DNA from: Clostridium thailandense
Lineage (GTDB): Bacteria > Bacillota > Clostridia > Clostridiales > Clostridiaceae
DNA: 62,212 nt
Direction: 5' to 3'
Assembly (NCBI RefSeq): GCF_019207025.1
Contig: NZ_JAEEGC010000043.1
Span: 1 to 62,212, forward strand
Shown here: positions 45,048 to 55,384 of the stretch, one piece after another
How the letters are laid out: the number at the start of each line of letters is the position of its first letter
How positions within the stretch are numbered: the stretch's first letter is position 1
Notes under the pieces: generated by a model
What the model saw: only the letters and a program-made list of their open reading frames with translations
Databases searched by the model: none
What the model was told of the DNA's origin: nothing
Translations under genes and position numbers: made by a program

Positions 45048-46469
45048 TTACTTTAATATAAAGTCATTACCTGTCACAGCCTCAAGTTCTTTAATATATT
45101 GCTTTATGTCCTCAATAACTGCTATTGATTCAATAATGTTATACAATCTTTTTCTGTAATGACCACCATTTATTATATATAATTTAATACCTTCCTCGGC
45201 AAAACTTTTATGAAGTTGTATTAATTTTTTCAATTCATCAGTTTCCAATATTTTTACTTTACTAATATCAATGGCTACATATTTAAAGATAGTTCTATTA
45301 AGCTTATCAGATAACTCACTTAATCTCTCAACCTTTACTCCTTCTGAATTTAACTTAATATACTTAAAAATTAATTTATTTTTAAAGGTTTCATATATCC
45401 TTTCTGTAAGACATATGTGTAAATTATATAAGTCTTCTAATATACTTAAAGAATCTTTACTATCTATTGTAATAGCTGAGAGTAACAGTTTTAAAAATGC
45501 TCTTATTTCCTTTATTAATGTCTGAATTTCTACATTTAAATTCTTTATTTCCAGCAACTTTTTATTTTTTTCACTAAGTTTAACTATTCTTAATTTTTCT
45601 TCATAACTGTAACGTATTTCTGTAAAACCAGTCCTAAGTTCTAAAAAACAGCTTAATACCTCTAGTAATGATTTTACTTCCTCCTGAGATAAATTCATTT
45701 CAAACTTACTCAAATATTCATCAGTTATATTTGTTACACTTATTTTTTTCACATTTACAAAGTCAATACTGTTATATAACATTTCAATATCTACTTCAGT
45801 ATTGAATATACATTCATATTTATCAATTAATTTACTGCTTTCTGAAGTTGTCATAAATTCTAATGAAGGATTAGAATACATAATTTTACCTATTTCACTC
45901 ATCGCATTTATTATCATAAATCTTGTGACACTTTGCATTATATCACTAGTATTCAGTGTCACTCTTACAAAATATGTATTTGAATATTCTTTTGGAATAT
46001 TATTTTCTATTTCTAGCTTGTAAATATGCTCTTTTTCAAGTTTTAGAGCTTTTTCATTTGTATATCCGTTAATTCTACTTCCAATATTATCCATAAGTAT
46101 TAGAACATCCTGCGATCTTTGGATTGCCGTTTGATTGATTTCCTCTCCATAACTCTCTCTACGTAAATTAAATAAAGTCACAATTTCATCTACAGCTGCA
46201 AAACAACAAGCTAACACTTCACTGTCCAATTCTATCTTTCCTTCACGGGCATAGTTTAGTATATCCTCAAGTTTATGAGACAAAGTTGAAATTTCTCTAA
46301 AATCTAAAGTAGCTGAACTACCTTTTATTGAGTGTATGCATCTAAAAAGTCCATTAAGCTCTTCTGCAGAATATAATTTTTCAAGTCCTATCAAATGTAT
46401 TTCTGCTTGTTCCAAAAGTTCCTTCGTCTCTTCAAAAAAAACATCTAATAAGGTATCCACCTTTATCAC
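45048..46469 (-). CDS. HPt - P2-like - STAS fusion protein
   Basis: A 473-residue protein shaped like the front half of CheA. P1/HPt domain at 1-105 with H46 in RCIHSIKGSSATLDF; a P2-like domain at about 160-245 (QSVTRFMIINAMSEIGKIM, comparable with [18 protein letters not shown] of the cheA at 40750); a helical middle; and a STAS-like end (about 395-473: VAIDISKVKILETDELKKL, LYIINGGHYRKRLYNII). No kinase domain. The usual DS(S)G of STAS reads ETDE here. It follows the P2-less cheA in operon 2. Confidence 0.8.
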   Translation of the reverse strand: MIKVDTLLDVFFEETKELLEQAEIHLIGLEKLYSAEELNGLFRCIHSIKGSSATLDFREISTLSHKLEDILNYAREGKIELDSEVLACCFAAVDEIVTLFNLRRESYGEEINQTAIQRSQDVLILMDNIGSRINGYTNEKALKLEKEHIYKLEIENNIPKEYSNTYFVRVTLNTSDIMQSVTRFMIINAMSEIGKIMYSNPSLEFMTTSESSKLIDKYECIFNTEVDIEMLYNSIDFVNVKKISVTNITDEYLSKFEMNLSQEEVKSLLEVLSCFLELRTGFTEIRYSYEEKLRIVKLSEKNKKLLEIKNLNVEIQTLIKEIRAFLKLLLSAITIDSKDSLSILEDLYNLHICLTERIYETFKNKLIFKYIKLNSEGVKVERLSELSDKLNRTIFKYVAIDISKVKILETDELKKLIQLHKSFAEEGIKLYIINGGHYRKRLYNIIESIAVIEDIKQYIKELEAVTGNDFILK

Positions 46470-46496
46470 CTGCCTTATGTTATGAACCTTATTGAT

Positions 46497-48326
46497 TTAG
46501 CCTAGAGCCATTTTCATAATATCACTTGGATTTAGTATTATTACCACCTGCCCATTTCCAAGCAAGGTTGAACCTAAAATCCCTTCTATAGCTGATAAAT
46601 AGTCTGTTAGTGGCTTTACTATAAATTCCTGTTCGTTTAGAAGTTTGTCTACAATGATCCCTACTTTATCTATGCCATTAGAAATTATAACAGCATTTAA
46701 TTCTTCTAAATCCTCATTAACTCCTTTTAACATAAGAATTTTCTTAAGCCACTCTATTCCAATTACTCCTCCACGCAAATAAGCGAAGTGTTTTCCAGCG
46801 AATTCATATATATTTTCTTTTGATATTTTTACAGTCTCAACTACATTTTCAATAGGTAAAATATATTTTTCTTTCTCAATTTCTACTAGAAGCCCCCTAG
46901 ATACTACAAGGGTAAGTGGTAACTTTATTGTGATTTTAGTACCATTACCAATTTCACTATCAATGGATACCACACCATTAATCTTGGTTATATTGCTTTT
47001 AACTACATCCATCCCTACCCCTCTTCCAGATATTTCAGTTACTTTTTTTGCTGTACTAAACCCTGGCAAAAATATTAAATTTAAAAGTTGATTTTTACTC
47101 ATTTTTTCTGCCTCATCAGCTTTTATAAATCCTTTATCTACAGCCTTCTGTCTAATTTCCTCATGATTTATACCTTTACCATCATCCTCAACTTCTATAT
47201 ATACATATTTATTTTTATTGTAAGCTCTAAGATAAATATTCCCTTCTTGATTTTTACCTTTTTTTACTCTTTCTTCAATACTTTCAATTCCATGATCTGC
47301 GGCGTTCCTTATAATATGAACCAGCGGGTCACTCATTTGTTCTATTATGCTTTTATCAATTTCTGTTGTTTCTCCTTCTGTTATTAAATTTATCTTTTTA
47401 TTAGCAGCCTGCGATATCTCTCTTATTATTCTTGGCATCTTCTGAAACACAGATTTAATTTCTATCATTCTTATAGACATAATATTACTCTGTAATTCAT
47501 TTGATATTCTATTAACCGAAGCTCCTATTTCCTTAACTTCCTTTGCAAGCTCTGGTATGTTATAATCCATGCTTATTTTCTTTGAAATGTGCATAAAGGC
47601 ATTCTTTGTTATCATGAGTTCTGCGATCATATCCATCATTGTATCAAGCTTTTTCTGGTTAACTCTTATACTTTGTAATTGGAGGTTTTTCTTAGAGTCT
47701 TCTTTTGAATTTTTATTTTTAACTATTTTTTCTTTCTGGGTATTATTTGGATCCATCATAATGGTTTTTTCAAATGCTTTATTAACTTTACTATTCTTTA
47801 AATCTACATCTCTTAAATTGTCTTCATCTCTTGTATCACAATTCTTTTTCATCATATCTTTATTTTGTGATTTTTCTTCTATTATTTCCTTGAGCCTTAT
47901 AATTAAATCCTTTGAACTTTCTTCATCATTTAAATTGATTTCAAATTTATCTCTATAATCTTCAAGCAAAGCTTCTTTTACTTTTTCCTTCATATGATAG
48001 ATAAAGTCCCCTAACAAGTCTATACCCTTCATTAAATGATCCATAATATTAGAGTTCATTACTATGTCCTTATTTTTAATCTTATAGATTACCTGCTCAA
48101 TGGCATGACTTAATTTTGTAATAATTGAAACCCCCAAGAAAGAAGCCCCTCCTTTAATACTATGAATCCTTCTTAATATATTATTGATTAGCTCCATATT
48201 ATTTGAAGCTGTTTCTAACTTTAAAAGCTCCTTTTCAAGAGCACCTAAATCTTCTACAGCCTCTTTTGTAAATGAATCTAATATTTTCAAATCTCTATTC
48301 TCGAATACATAAATCAAACTTTCCAC
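46497..48326 (-). CDS. cheA: CheA-type histidine kinase lacking P2
   Basis: A 609-residue kinase: P1 with H55 in RRIHSIKGGASFLG, then a roughly 100-residue charged linker with no recognisable P2 fold, P3 (LDTMMDMIAELMITK), P4 ([40 protein letters not shown]) and P5. The kinase of operon 2. A P2-like domain is instead present in the next gene. Confidence 0.94.
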   Translation of the reverse strand: MESLIYVFENRDLKILDSFTKEAVEDLGALEKELLKLETASNNMELINNILRRIHSIKGGASFLGVSIITKLSHAIEQVIYKIKNKDIVMNSNIMDHLMKGIDLLGDFIYHMKEKVKEALLEDYRDKFEINLNDEESSKDLIIRLKEIIEEKSQNKDMMKKNCDTRDEDNLRDVDLKNSKVNKAFEKTIMMDPNNTQKEKIVKNKNSKEDSKKNLQLQSIRVNQKKLDTMMDMIAELMITKNAFMHISKKISMDYNIPELAKEVKEIGASVNRISNELQSNIMSIRMIEIKSVFQKMPRIIREISQAANKKINLITEGETTEIDKSIIEQMSDPLVHIIRNAADHGIESIEERVKKGKNQEGNIYLRAYNKNKYVYIEVEDDGKGINHEEIRQKAVDKGFIKADEAEKMSKNQLLNLIFLPGFSTAKKVTEISGRGVGMDVVKSNITKINGVVSIDSEIGNGTKITIKLPLTLVVSRGLLVEIEKEKYILPIENVVETVKISKENIYEFAGKHFAYLRGGVIGIEWLKKILMLKGVNEDLEELNAVIISNGIDKVGIIVDKLLNEQEFIVKPLTDYLSAIEGILGSTLLGNGQVVIILNPSDIMKMALG

Positions 48327-48352
48327 CCCCTTTTCATATCACTATATATTCT

Positions 48353-49180
48353 TTAAGGTTTCGAATATACTATAATGCTGCCTATCTTTTGTGCCTTATA
48401 GGCAGCAGATATCCTACCTATAGATTCAGAGTGTCCTAGAAATATAAAGCCTCCGCTATTTAAACTATTATAAAAACTATCCACAACCATTTTTCTAGAT
48501 CTATTATTAAAATAAATTAGAACATTTCTGCAAAATATAAAATCGTAGTTTGTCATTAATTCCATCTCTTCAAAATCAAATAAGTTTAATTTTTTAAATT
48601 TCACTGATTTCCTTAGTTTTAGATTTATTAAATACTTGTCTTCTATTTTGGTAAAATATTTGTAAAGATATTCCGGAGGTACTTCCCTTACAGCCCTTTC
48701 ATCATATATTCCAACTTTCGCTGCCTCTATAACCAGTTCATTTATGTCAGATGCAACAATTTCTATATTCCACTTCTCTGGTTCCTCAAGCATTTCTAGC
48801 AGTATTATAGCCAATGTATACGGTTCTTCTCCAGTAGAACAAGCTGCACTCCATATTCTTAAATTATAGTCTCCTCTTTTTTGCTTATCTTTTATAATTA
48901 TTGGCAAAATCTCTTCTGCAAAATTTTGGAACTGTGGGAAATCTCTAAAGAAATAAGTCTCATTCACAGTTAAATCATTAACTAATTTATAAAATTCACT
49001 TTCATCCTCAGAAAATCTTATTAAATTATAATACTCCTTAAAATCCTCTATATTCAGATCTGCCATTCTATTTTTTATTCTCTTCTCAACAAAATATTTT
49101 TTATTTACTCCATAATTCAAACCTGTTTTCTTAAACACATACTTTACATAATCTTCATACAGCTCATCTAGTAGTATCAT
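48353..49180 (-). CDS. cheR: CheR receptor methyltransferase, second copy
   Basis: A 275-residue CheR: LTVNETYFFRDFPQF, IWSAACSTGEEPYTLAIILLEM, FIFCRNVLIYFNN. It belongs to operon 2 and differs clearly from the CheR at 36103, so the two sets are not a recent duplication. Confidence 0.95.
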   Translation of the reverse strand: MILLDELYEDYVKYVFKKTGLNYGVNKKYFVEKRIKNRMADLNIEDFKEYYNLIRFSEDESEFYKLVNDLTVNETYFFRDFPQFQNFAEEILPIIIKDKQKRGDYNLRIWSAACSTGEEPYTLAIILLEMLEEPEKWNIEIVASDINELVIEAAKVGIYDERAVREVPPEYLYKYFTKIEDKYLINLKLRKSVKFKKLNLFDFEEMELMTNYDFIFCRNVLIYFNNRSRKMVVDSFYNSLNSGGFIFLGHSESIGRISAAYKAQKIGSIIVYSKP

Positions 49181-49227
49181 TTCACCACTTCCAATCTATG
49201 ATAGAGCTTTCTTTAGAAATCTTATTA

Positions 49228-50304
49228 TCACCTATTTACGGCCTTTATTATTTCCTCAGGAATTTTATAATAGGGCACAACTATTTCCGCTCCACCTCTC
49301 TCAATAGCTTCTCTAGGCATCCCAAATACTACTGAAGTAGCTTCATCCTGTGCAATAGTTATTCCTCCTGCCTTTCTAATTTTAACCATAGAATCTGCTC
49401 CGTCATCTCCCATGCCTGTCATAAGTATTCCGATTGTATTTTCTCCACCAAAGCATTCAAGTACTGAATTCATAGTAACATTAACAGAAGGCATAAAAAG
49501 AGTTTCTGGATATTCTGTAAGTCTTATCATATATTCATCCTTATACCTACTTTTCCTTACTACAAGTTGAAAGCCTCCGGGCGCTAGAAAGCCTTTTCTA
49601 TTCAGAATAATATCTCCGCCTTCAGCCTCTTTAAATCCAAAAGGACTTATTGAATCTATTCTTTTAGCAAAGGTACTTGTAAATCTTGGAGGCATATGTT
49701 GGACAATTATAATAGCAGCATTTAAGTCTTCTGGTATATCGGGAAGTATTTCCATTAAAGTATTGGGTCCTCCTGTAGATATGCCTATAACTACGACCTT
49801 TGATACCGTAGTTGAAATTACTTTTTTGCTTTTGGTAATAACTCTATTATTACTTTTTTTCTGAATCACTTTTTTTATTACATTGTTCTTTTTTGAATAT
49901 TTATAAGCAGTTATTATCTTTTCTATTATAGTTCTTCCCACATTGTGTAAATCTGCCGAAACAGTGCCTGATGGTTTTGCTATAAAGTCAAAAGCCCCTA
50001 GCTCTAAAGCTTCAAAAGTTGTAATTGTTCCCTCTTGAGTGAGGGAACTCAGTACGATAACGGGTATCTCTGGAAACTCGTTTAAAATATACTGCATCGA
50101 AGTAAGTCCGTCCATAATTGGCATATTGATGTCCATAGTAATTACATCTGGTTTAAGCTCTCGACTCTTTTCTATGGCATCTACACCATCTCTAGCTGTG
50201 CCTATAACCTCTATACTTCTTTCTGTAAGTAGTATTTCTTTTATTAATCTTCTCATTAAAGCTGAATCATCCACCACTAAAACTTTAATCTTTTCTAACA
50301 ACAT
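49228..50304 (-). CDS. cheB: CheB receptor methylesterase, second copy
   Basis: A 358-residue CheB: receiver (VVDDSALMRRLI, DVITMDINMPIMDG), then a basic linker and the esterase domain (VVIGISTGGPNTL, IVQHMPPRFTSTFAKR, GMGDDGADSM). I chose the ATG at 50304, five bases after AAGGTGAT; longer frames upstream lack a ribosome site. Confidence 0.93.
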   Translation of the reverse strand: MLLEKIKVLVVDDSALMRRLIKEILLTERSIEVIGTARDGVDAIEKSRELKPDVITMDINMPIMDGLTSMQYILNEFPEIPVIVLSSLTQEGTITTFEALELGAFDFIAKPSGTVSADLHNVGRTIIEKIITAYKYSKKNNVIKKVIQKKSNNRVITKSKKVISTTVSKVVVIGISTGGPNTLMEILPDIPEDLNAAIIIVQHMPPRFTSTFAKRIDSISPFGFKEAEGGDIILNRKGFLAPGGFQLVVRKSRYKDEYMIRLTEYPETLFMPSVNVTMNSVLECFGGENTIGILMTGMGDDGADSMVKIRKAGGITIAQDEATSVVFGMPREAIERGGAEIVVPYYKIPEEIIKAVNR

Positions 50305-50407
50305 AATCACCTTATAATCACCTTTTTTCATGATAATAAACCTAGAAACGGGTAGTTTACTCATAATTTTTTCTGCTTCCATTTCTATATTTTATTATTT
50401 TAAATCT

Positions 50408-51847
50408 CTAATGAAATTGAATTAATTCAATTAAATTCAAAATGATTATCATTCTATTTCCATCATTCAGTTTTCCTATTCCTTCTATATATCTACCATC
50501 AATGTTATTTCCTAATATATCTTGAGTGGGTTCGATTTGTTTCTTTTCAAATCTTAATACCTCTGTAACTGAATCAACTATAATACCAGTTTTTTTGTTA
50601 TCTATATCAACTATAATTATCCTAGTAGAATCTGTTATTTTTTTTTCAGGTAATTTAAATAACTTTCTCAGGTTAAATGCTGGTACTATATTACCTCTTA
50701 AATTTACAATACCATCTATAAAATATGGTGCTCTTGGAATTTTAGTTATTGCTGTCATTCTATTTATTTCTTGAATATGATCTATATTCACTGCAAATTC
50801 CTCATTTGCTATCTTAAATGTTACAAGCTGCTCCTCATCTATCAATTGCCTTTCTGTAAATTGTAATTGCTCTTCATAATTATTATCTTTTTGCAGCTCC
50901 TCTATGTTCTTTAACTTATCTACTTCTATCAGCTTTGTTGGATCTAATAGTATAATTAATCTCTCTCCCTTATTCAATTTTGCCACTCCCTTAAACTGTT
51001 CCTCACCATCACTTGAAAATACATTTGGGGGAGGCTGCACGGCACTTTCAGGAATTCGAACAACTTCAGTCACTTTATCAACCATTAATCCGCAAGCCAC
51101 ATTTCCGACATCTACAACGAGTATTCTAGTACTATCTGTAATTTCTTTTTGTTCCATACTAAAATATTTTCTTAAATTTAAAATTGGTAACAAGTTGTTT
51201 CTTAAATATACTACTCCTTCTACATATTCCTCTGAACTCGGAACCTTCATAATTTCAGATACTCTTATAATCTCCTTTACCTGCATTATACTTATGGCAT
51301 ATTCTTCTCTGCCTATATTAAAGGAAACTAATTGTTCTTCCTTCACCTTTTCTATTCTAGAATATATATCTATTTCATTTGATGCAAATTCACTATTGTT
51401 TAAGTTTAAACTCTGTATCTCCTCTATATTTAAAACCTTTATCAAATCAAGAAGCATAATTAGCCTTCTGCCATTGTTAAGTTTTGCTACTCCATTCAAA
51501 TAATCCATATTTACGTTTTTCATTAGGCTAGGTGTCTCTTCAATTTCAGAAGAATTTATTCTTATTACCTCCGAAACCTTATCTACAATAACTCCTGTTA
51601 CCTTTCCATTTATATCAACTACAAGTACTCTGCTATTTTTATCTGTTTCTTTTTTTTCCATGTTAAACCTGGCTCTGCCATCAATAACAGGAAGTACTTT
51701 TCCTCTTAAATTGCATACTCCTTCTACATAATAAGGTGCATTAGGCACTTTTGTTATAGCTTCAACTCTGACTATTGCCTTTATATTCATTATGTCAGCT
51801 CCAAATTCGTCCCTTCCAATATGAAAAGTAACCAACTGTCTCTCCAT
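50408..51847 (-). CDS. triple CheW-domain coupling protein
   Basis: A 479-residue protein made of three CheW domains (about 1-150, 165-310, 330-479). Each repeats the pattern LVTFxIGxEEFA, PxYVEGVxNLRGxxLP and VLVVDxxxxxxGxIVDKVxEV. It could join three receptor or kinase contacts at once and so change array geometry. Start at 51847 follows AAAGGA by nine bases. Between the double-headed receptor and cheB. Confidence 0.92.
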   Translation of the reverse strand: MERQLVTFHIGRDEFGADIMNIKAIVRVEAITKVPNAPYYVEGVCNLRGKVLPVIDGRARFNMEKKETDKNSRVLVVDINGKVTGVIVDKVSEVIRINSSEIEETPSLMKNVNMDYLNGVAKLNNGRRLIMLLDLIKVLNIEEIQSLNLNNSEFASNEIDIYSRIEKVKEEQLVSFNIGREEYAISIMQVKEIIRVSEIMKVPSSEEYVEGVVYLRNNLLPILNLRKYFSMEQKEITDSTRILVVDVGNVACGLMVDKVTEVVRIPESAVQPPPNVFSSDGEEQFKGVAKLNKGERLIILLDPTKLIEVDKLKNIEELQKDNNYEEQLQFTERQLIDEEQLVTFKIANEEFAVNIDHIQEINRMTAITKIPRAPYFIDGIVNLRGNIVPAFNLRKLFKLPEKKITDSTRIIIVDIDNKKTGIIVDSVTEVLRFEKKQIEPTQDILGNNIDGRYIEGIGKLNDGNRMIIILNLIELIQFH

Positions 51848-51864
51848 ATTCTCCATTCCTTTCA

Positions 51865-53829
51865 CTACATATTTTGCAGCTCATCTGCAAGTCCAGATAT
51901 TTCCTCTATAGCTGCTGCTAGCTGCTGCATTCCAGATGACTGCTCCACAGCTACATTGCTGGCTTCTTCAGTGGCACTAGCTGCCTCTTGTGCTGCAGTT
52001 GCAATTTGTTCTACTCCCTTTTTAGCCTGCTCTAGAGCAACCATGTATTCTTCTGCTCCTTTTCCTATTTCATTAACTCTACCTAAAATCACTGTCATTC
52101 CTTTTTCGATAATGTTAAGATTTTCAGTAATCTTTTTAGCTTTTTCTACTTCTGAAAAGGATGTTCTGCTAGCAAGTTCTATATCCGCAGCAACTGCTAA
52201 TATCTGACTTTGTATTGACCTTACTAAATCTTTTATTTTATCTGTATTTTCAGCAGACTCATTTGCTAAAGTCCTTATGTCTTCTGCTACTACAGAGAAT
52301 CCTCTTCCAAACTCACCTGCTCTAGCTGCTTCTATAGATCCGTTAACCGCTAGCATATTTGTTTGTATAGTTACATTTACTATAGCATCTACAATTTTAT
52401 CTATCTTCCTGGTAGTTTCCTCTAAATTTTTAATATTCTTAGCAGAAGTTATACTTTCATCCGCAGCTTCAGTAATACCTACTATTAATTTATCTACACC
52501 AACTTTATTATTATTTAGCAAACTCTGCAGCTCAGTAACCTTTTCGCCGGATTGGTAGGTTCTCTCATTCATTTTAGTTGCCGCTGCAGCTAACGTATCT
52601 GAAAGTGAAGAGGCCCTATCTGTAAGTTGTGCCTGTAAATCAGCGCCTTCTGCCACCTGCTGTATAGCTTGCATTATCTGAGAAGACACCGAATTTGCTT
52701 CCTCTACATTAGCTGAAAGTTCTTCAGCAGAGGCTGCAAGTACTTCTGAAGACTTTTGTGTATCTGTAGATATTTTTAGTTCCTCAGACATCTGTGAAAG
52801 CTCTGAAGAGGCAAAATTTAATTCTTCAAAAGCTCTATTCTGTTCCTCCATTGACTTATCCACTTCTTCAGCTGCACCAGATTGCTGCTCCGCTGCAGTT
52901 GCAATCTGTTCAGCAATCGTTAGAAATTCTGCTGCACCTTTACTAGAATCTATGGAACTTTGAAAAATTTCTTCTACACCTTGTTGTACTATAAGCATAT
53001 CCTCTTCAATCTTAATTAAATCTTCTGTAATTTTTTTTGCTTTTTCCACCTCTTCATTAGCCGCATTACCAGAATTTTGTATGTCTACTACTACTACCTT
53101 AACATTCTTCTGTATTTCGTTAACTAATTCTGTGATATTTCGAGCAGATTTTTCTGATGTTTCCGCAAGATTTCTTACCTCATCTGCTACCACTGCAAAG
53201 CCTCTTCCATGCTCTCCAGCTCTGGCAGCTTCAATAGCAGCATTTAAAGCCAATAGATTTGTCTGATCTGCTATTCCCACTACAGCTTGGACAATTTCTC
53301 CAATCTCACTGGACTGTTTTTCTAGTTCTGCTATTAGTTTAACGGATTCAAGATTTGTATTTGCAGCTTCCTTTATTCCGTTTATTAGGTTCTCTATATC
53401 CGAAGAAGTACTTCTAACAAGTAGTTGAGACTCATCTACCCTCTTAAGAGATTCCTTAGATTTCTCTTCTGCTGCAACTGCATTTTTATCTATTTGATTA
53501 ATGGCTGCCCTTGATTGCTCTGCTGCAGAAGAAGCTTGATTTGCTCCTGTAGCTACTTGTGTCATAGTAGCTCCAAGTTCTCTAGAAGCTGCACTGGCTT
53601 GTTCAATGCCTGATGCTAATTGCTCAGTAGCGGTAGAAATTTTCTCCGCTATTTGCTGCTGTTTAGCTAAAGTTCTAGCTTTCATTTTTTCCTGTGCCTG
53701 TTTTCTAGCTATCTCTCTCTTTCTATCAATATCTTCTGCTCCATATACTACATTAGCTTTAGAACTATGCACCTCTGATTTTAATGTGCTTCTTTTGCCT
53801 GTAGCCGGCTTTGCAAGTTTTTTATCCAT
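51865..53829 (-). CDS. soluble chemoreceptor with two signalling tips
   Basis: A 654-residue cytoplasmic receptor with no membrane helix. Two complete signalling tips lie exactly 300 residues apart: [20 protein letters not shown] (about 188-207) and [20 protein letters not shown] (about 488-507), each flanked by its own pair of arms, including the repeated VEKAKKITE. So two receptor hairpins are fused in tandem. The first 65 residues are basic and partly helical ([22 protein letters not shown]). First gene of operon 2, with a AGGAGGGTT ribosome site. Confidence 0.93.
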   Translation of the reverse strand: MDKKLAKPATGKRSTLKSEVHSSKANVVYGAEDIDRKREIARKQAQEKMKARTLAKQQQIAEKISTATEQLASGIEQASAASRELGATMTQVATGANQASSAAEQSRAAINQIDKNAVAAEEKSKESLKRVDESQLLVRSTSSDIENLINGIKEAANTNLESVKLIAELEKQSSEIGEIVQAVVGIADQTNLLALNAAIEAARAGEHGRGFAVVADEVRNLAETSEKSARNITELVNEIQKNVKVVVVDIQNSGNAANEEVEKAKKITEDLIKIEEDMLIVQQGVEEIFQSSIDSSKGAAEFLTIAEQIATAAEQQSGAAEEVDKSMEEQNRAFEELNFASSELSQMSEELKISTDTQKSSEVLAASAEELSANVEEANSVSSQIMQAIQQVAEGADLQAQLTDRASSLSDTLAAAATKMNERTYQSGEKVTELQSLLNNNKVGVDKLIVGITEAADESITSAKNIKNLEETTRKIDKIVDAIVNVTIQTNMLAVNGSIEAARAGEFGRGFSVVAEDIRTLANESAENTDKIKDLVRSIQSQILAVAADIELASRTSFSEVEKAKKITENLNIIEKGMTVILGRVNEIGKGAEEYMVALEQAKKGVEQIATAAQEAASATEEASNVAVEQSSGMQQLAAAIEEISGLADELQNM

Positions 53830-53919
53830 TGAATAACCCTCCTAAGCATTTTATTTATTTTCATAAATCATTATCAACTAAATTGCATTGTTGTCATGAC
53901 ATCACTTTCATCACACTGC

Positions 53920-53973
53920 TACTAATAATATTATTATTAATTTATTATATTTTTAATAATATTATTATTAGTA
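53920..53973. repeat. AT-only inverted repeat upstream of operon 2
   Basis: TACTAATAATATTATTATTAA and its near mirror ending TTATTATTAGTA, an entirely A/T stem of about 20 pairs in the region between operon 2 and the HPt gene. A TGTCATGACA palindrome lies beside it (53892-53901). Possible bent promoter DNA or operator. Confidence 0.45.
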
Positions 53974-54060
53974 ATTATATTATTAATTTGTATATTTTTC
54001 AATATAAATTATTAAATTTCAACATATTTTTTATTTCATGCCATAAAGAATCGAATTTGT

Positions 54061-54107
54061 ACAAGAAAAAACACTACGATTTTATCATCATAGTGTTTTT
54101 TTCTTGT
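54061..54107 (-). terminator. terminator overlapping the HPt stop codon
   Basis: ACAAGAAAAAACACTACGAT pairs with 54087-54107 with one mismatch, bounded by A and T runs; usable in both directions. Confidence 0.88.
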
Positions 54108-54456
54108 TATCTAAAATTATTGACAGTCTTTCCAACTCTCCACAAAGTTTTTTGCATATTTCAGGTGTTTCCTTAAGATCCGAAGATATTGACAGTTTTT
54201 CCAACTCACAAACTAAATTATAACATTCTGTCGCTCTAAGCAACTGAAGACTTCCTTTCATTTTATGACAGTGCTTCTTTAGAAGTACTGCATCCTTGTT
54301 TTTTACGGCCTTCTCTATGTTACCCTGCTGAATTGGGTATTCTTCAAGAAAACATTGAAGCAATTCTTTTAGATCTTCCTTATCTCCACCAATGGTTCTT
54401 AAAAGTTGTGTAAAATCTACAATTGGTAACTCTTCTTTTTGTAGGTTATCTTTCAC
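54088..54456 (-). CDS. stand-alone HPt phosphotransfer protein
   Basis: A helical protein of about 122 residues with the HPt phosphoacceptor motif HCHKMKGSLQLL (histidine at about 64). It can relay phosphate between receivers. One of two adjacent GTG codons starts it; the one at 54456 has the better six-base distance to GGAGG. Co-transcribed after the STAS gene. Confidence 0.87.
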   Translation of the reverse strand: MKDNLQKEELPIVDFTQLLRTIGGDKEDLKELLQCFLEEYPIQQGNIEKAVKNKDAVLLKKHCHKMKGSLQLLRATECYNLVCELEKLSISSDLKETPEICKKLCGELERLSIILDNKKKTL

Positions 54457-54466
54457 CACTTACCTC

Positions 54467-54811
54467 CTATGTATGTAAATTCCTTAAATATTCTATAGCT
54501 TCTGTTTCACTATCAAAGATCTTAATTATCTTATCTATTCTTGTTATCTCTAAAAGATTTTTAATATCTTCGCATAAACTGCTTATAACCAATTCTCCTT
54601 TTAAACGCATAAGTTCTTTATAAAATCTTAATATTTCCCCTAGTATGCTACTATTTATAAATTCAACATTTTTCAAATTCAAAACTACCTTTTTGTATTT
54701 TCCCTCAATACTTTTATTTATAATTATCTCAAAGTGCTCAGTACTATCTAAATAAAATTCCTTATCTAAACATATTATTTTAACATCGAAATCTTCTTCT
54801 ATTTTCCACAT
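54467..54811 (-). CDS. STAS-domain anti-sigma factor antagonist
   Basis: A 114-residue STAS protein (SpoIIAA/RsbV type): VVLNLKNVEFINSSILGEIL contains the phosphorylatable serine position, followed by KGELVISSLCEDIKNLLEITRI. In partner switching an RsbW-type kinase phosphorylates it and a PP2C phosphatase reverses this; both enzymes are encoded at 55.4-57.0 kb. Confidence 0.88.
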   Translation of the reverse strand: MWKIEEDFDVKIICLDKEFYLDSTEHFEIIINKSIEGKYKKVVLNLKNVEFINSSILGEILRFYKELMRLKGELVISSLCEDIKNLLEITRIDKIIKIFDSETEAIEYLRNLHT

Positions 54812-54993
54812 ATTAACTGTATTCTCCTTCCTCTTATAGCAGAGTTTGATTAGAACCTATAAAAACTTTAAGTTGATACCTATAGTTTTTGTATGTTATA
54901 TTACTATTAATAATAGCATTGTTGTATATAATCATCAACAGATGAAATATCCTAGCAACTACCAAAATACATTCTAACCTGGAGGGCTTGAAT

Positions 54994-55362
54994 ATGAAAA
55001 AGGGTGAAAAATTACGATTATTAAGGGAAAATAAAAATCTTACTAGAGAAGCTTTAGGAAGCGAAATCGGTTACTCTCCACAGATGATATATAAAATTGA
55101 AGCTGGAGAAAAGGAACCTTCAATGAAATTTTTAAATTCAGTAATTAAATATTTTGAAGTTCCCGTTTCTTTCTTTATTGATGAGGTATTTGATGAGCTA
55201 TTTAATGATATTAAAACAAAAGATTTAGAGGATATTATCATAAACAAAGCGGATTTGGAATACAAAGGCAAGATATTAAGTGCTAAAGAAAGGGAGTTCA
55301 TTTTAGACTCCATAAATAAAGCTCTTGAATTATATTATAAACATATGAATGGCAATAAATGA
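54994..55362 (+). CDS. XRE-family transcriptional regulator
   Basis: A 122-residue protein with an N-terminal helix-turn-helix (LREALGSEIGYSPQMIYKIEAGEKEPS-type region; LTREALGSEIGYSPQMIYKI visible) and a C-terminal helical domain. ATG at 54994 is eight bases after GGAGGG; a TTG two codons earlier is too close. Divergent from the STAS-HPt pair and convergent with the RsbW-like gene, so it may regulate the neighbouring partner-switching genes. Confidence 0.9.
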   Translation: MKKGEKLRLLRENKNLTREALGSEIGYSPQMIYKIEAGEKEPSMKFLNSVIKYFEVPVSFFIDEVFDELFNDIKTKDLEDIIINKADLEYKGKILSAKEREFILDSINKALELYYKHMNGNK

Positions 55363-55384
55363 TTGTTATTCATATGTCTATAAT

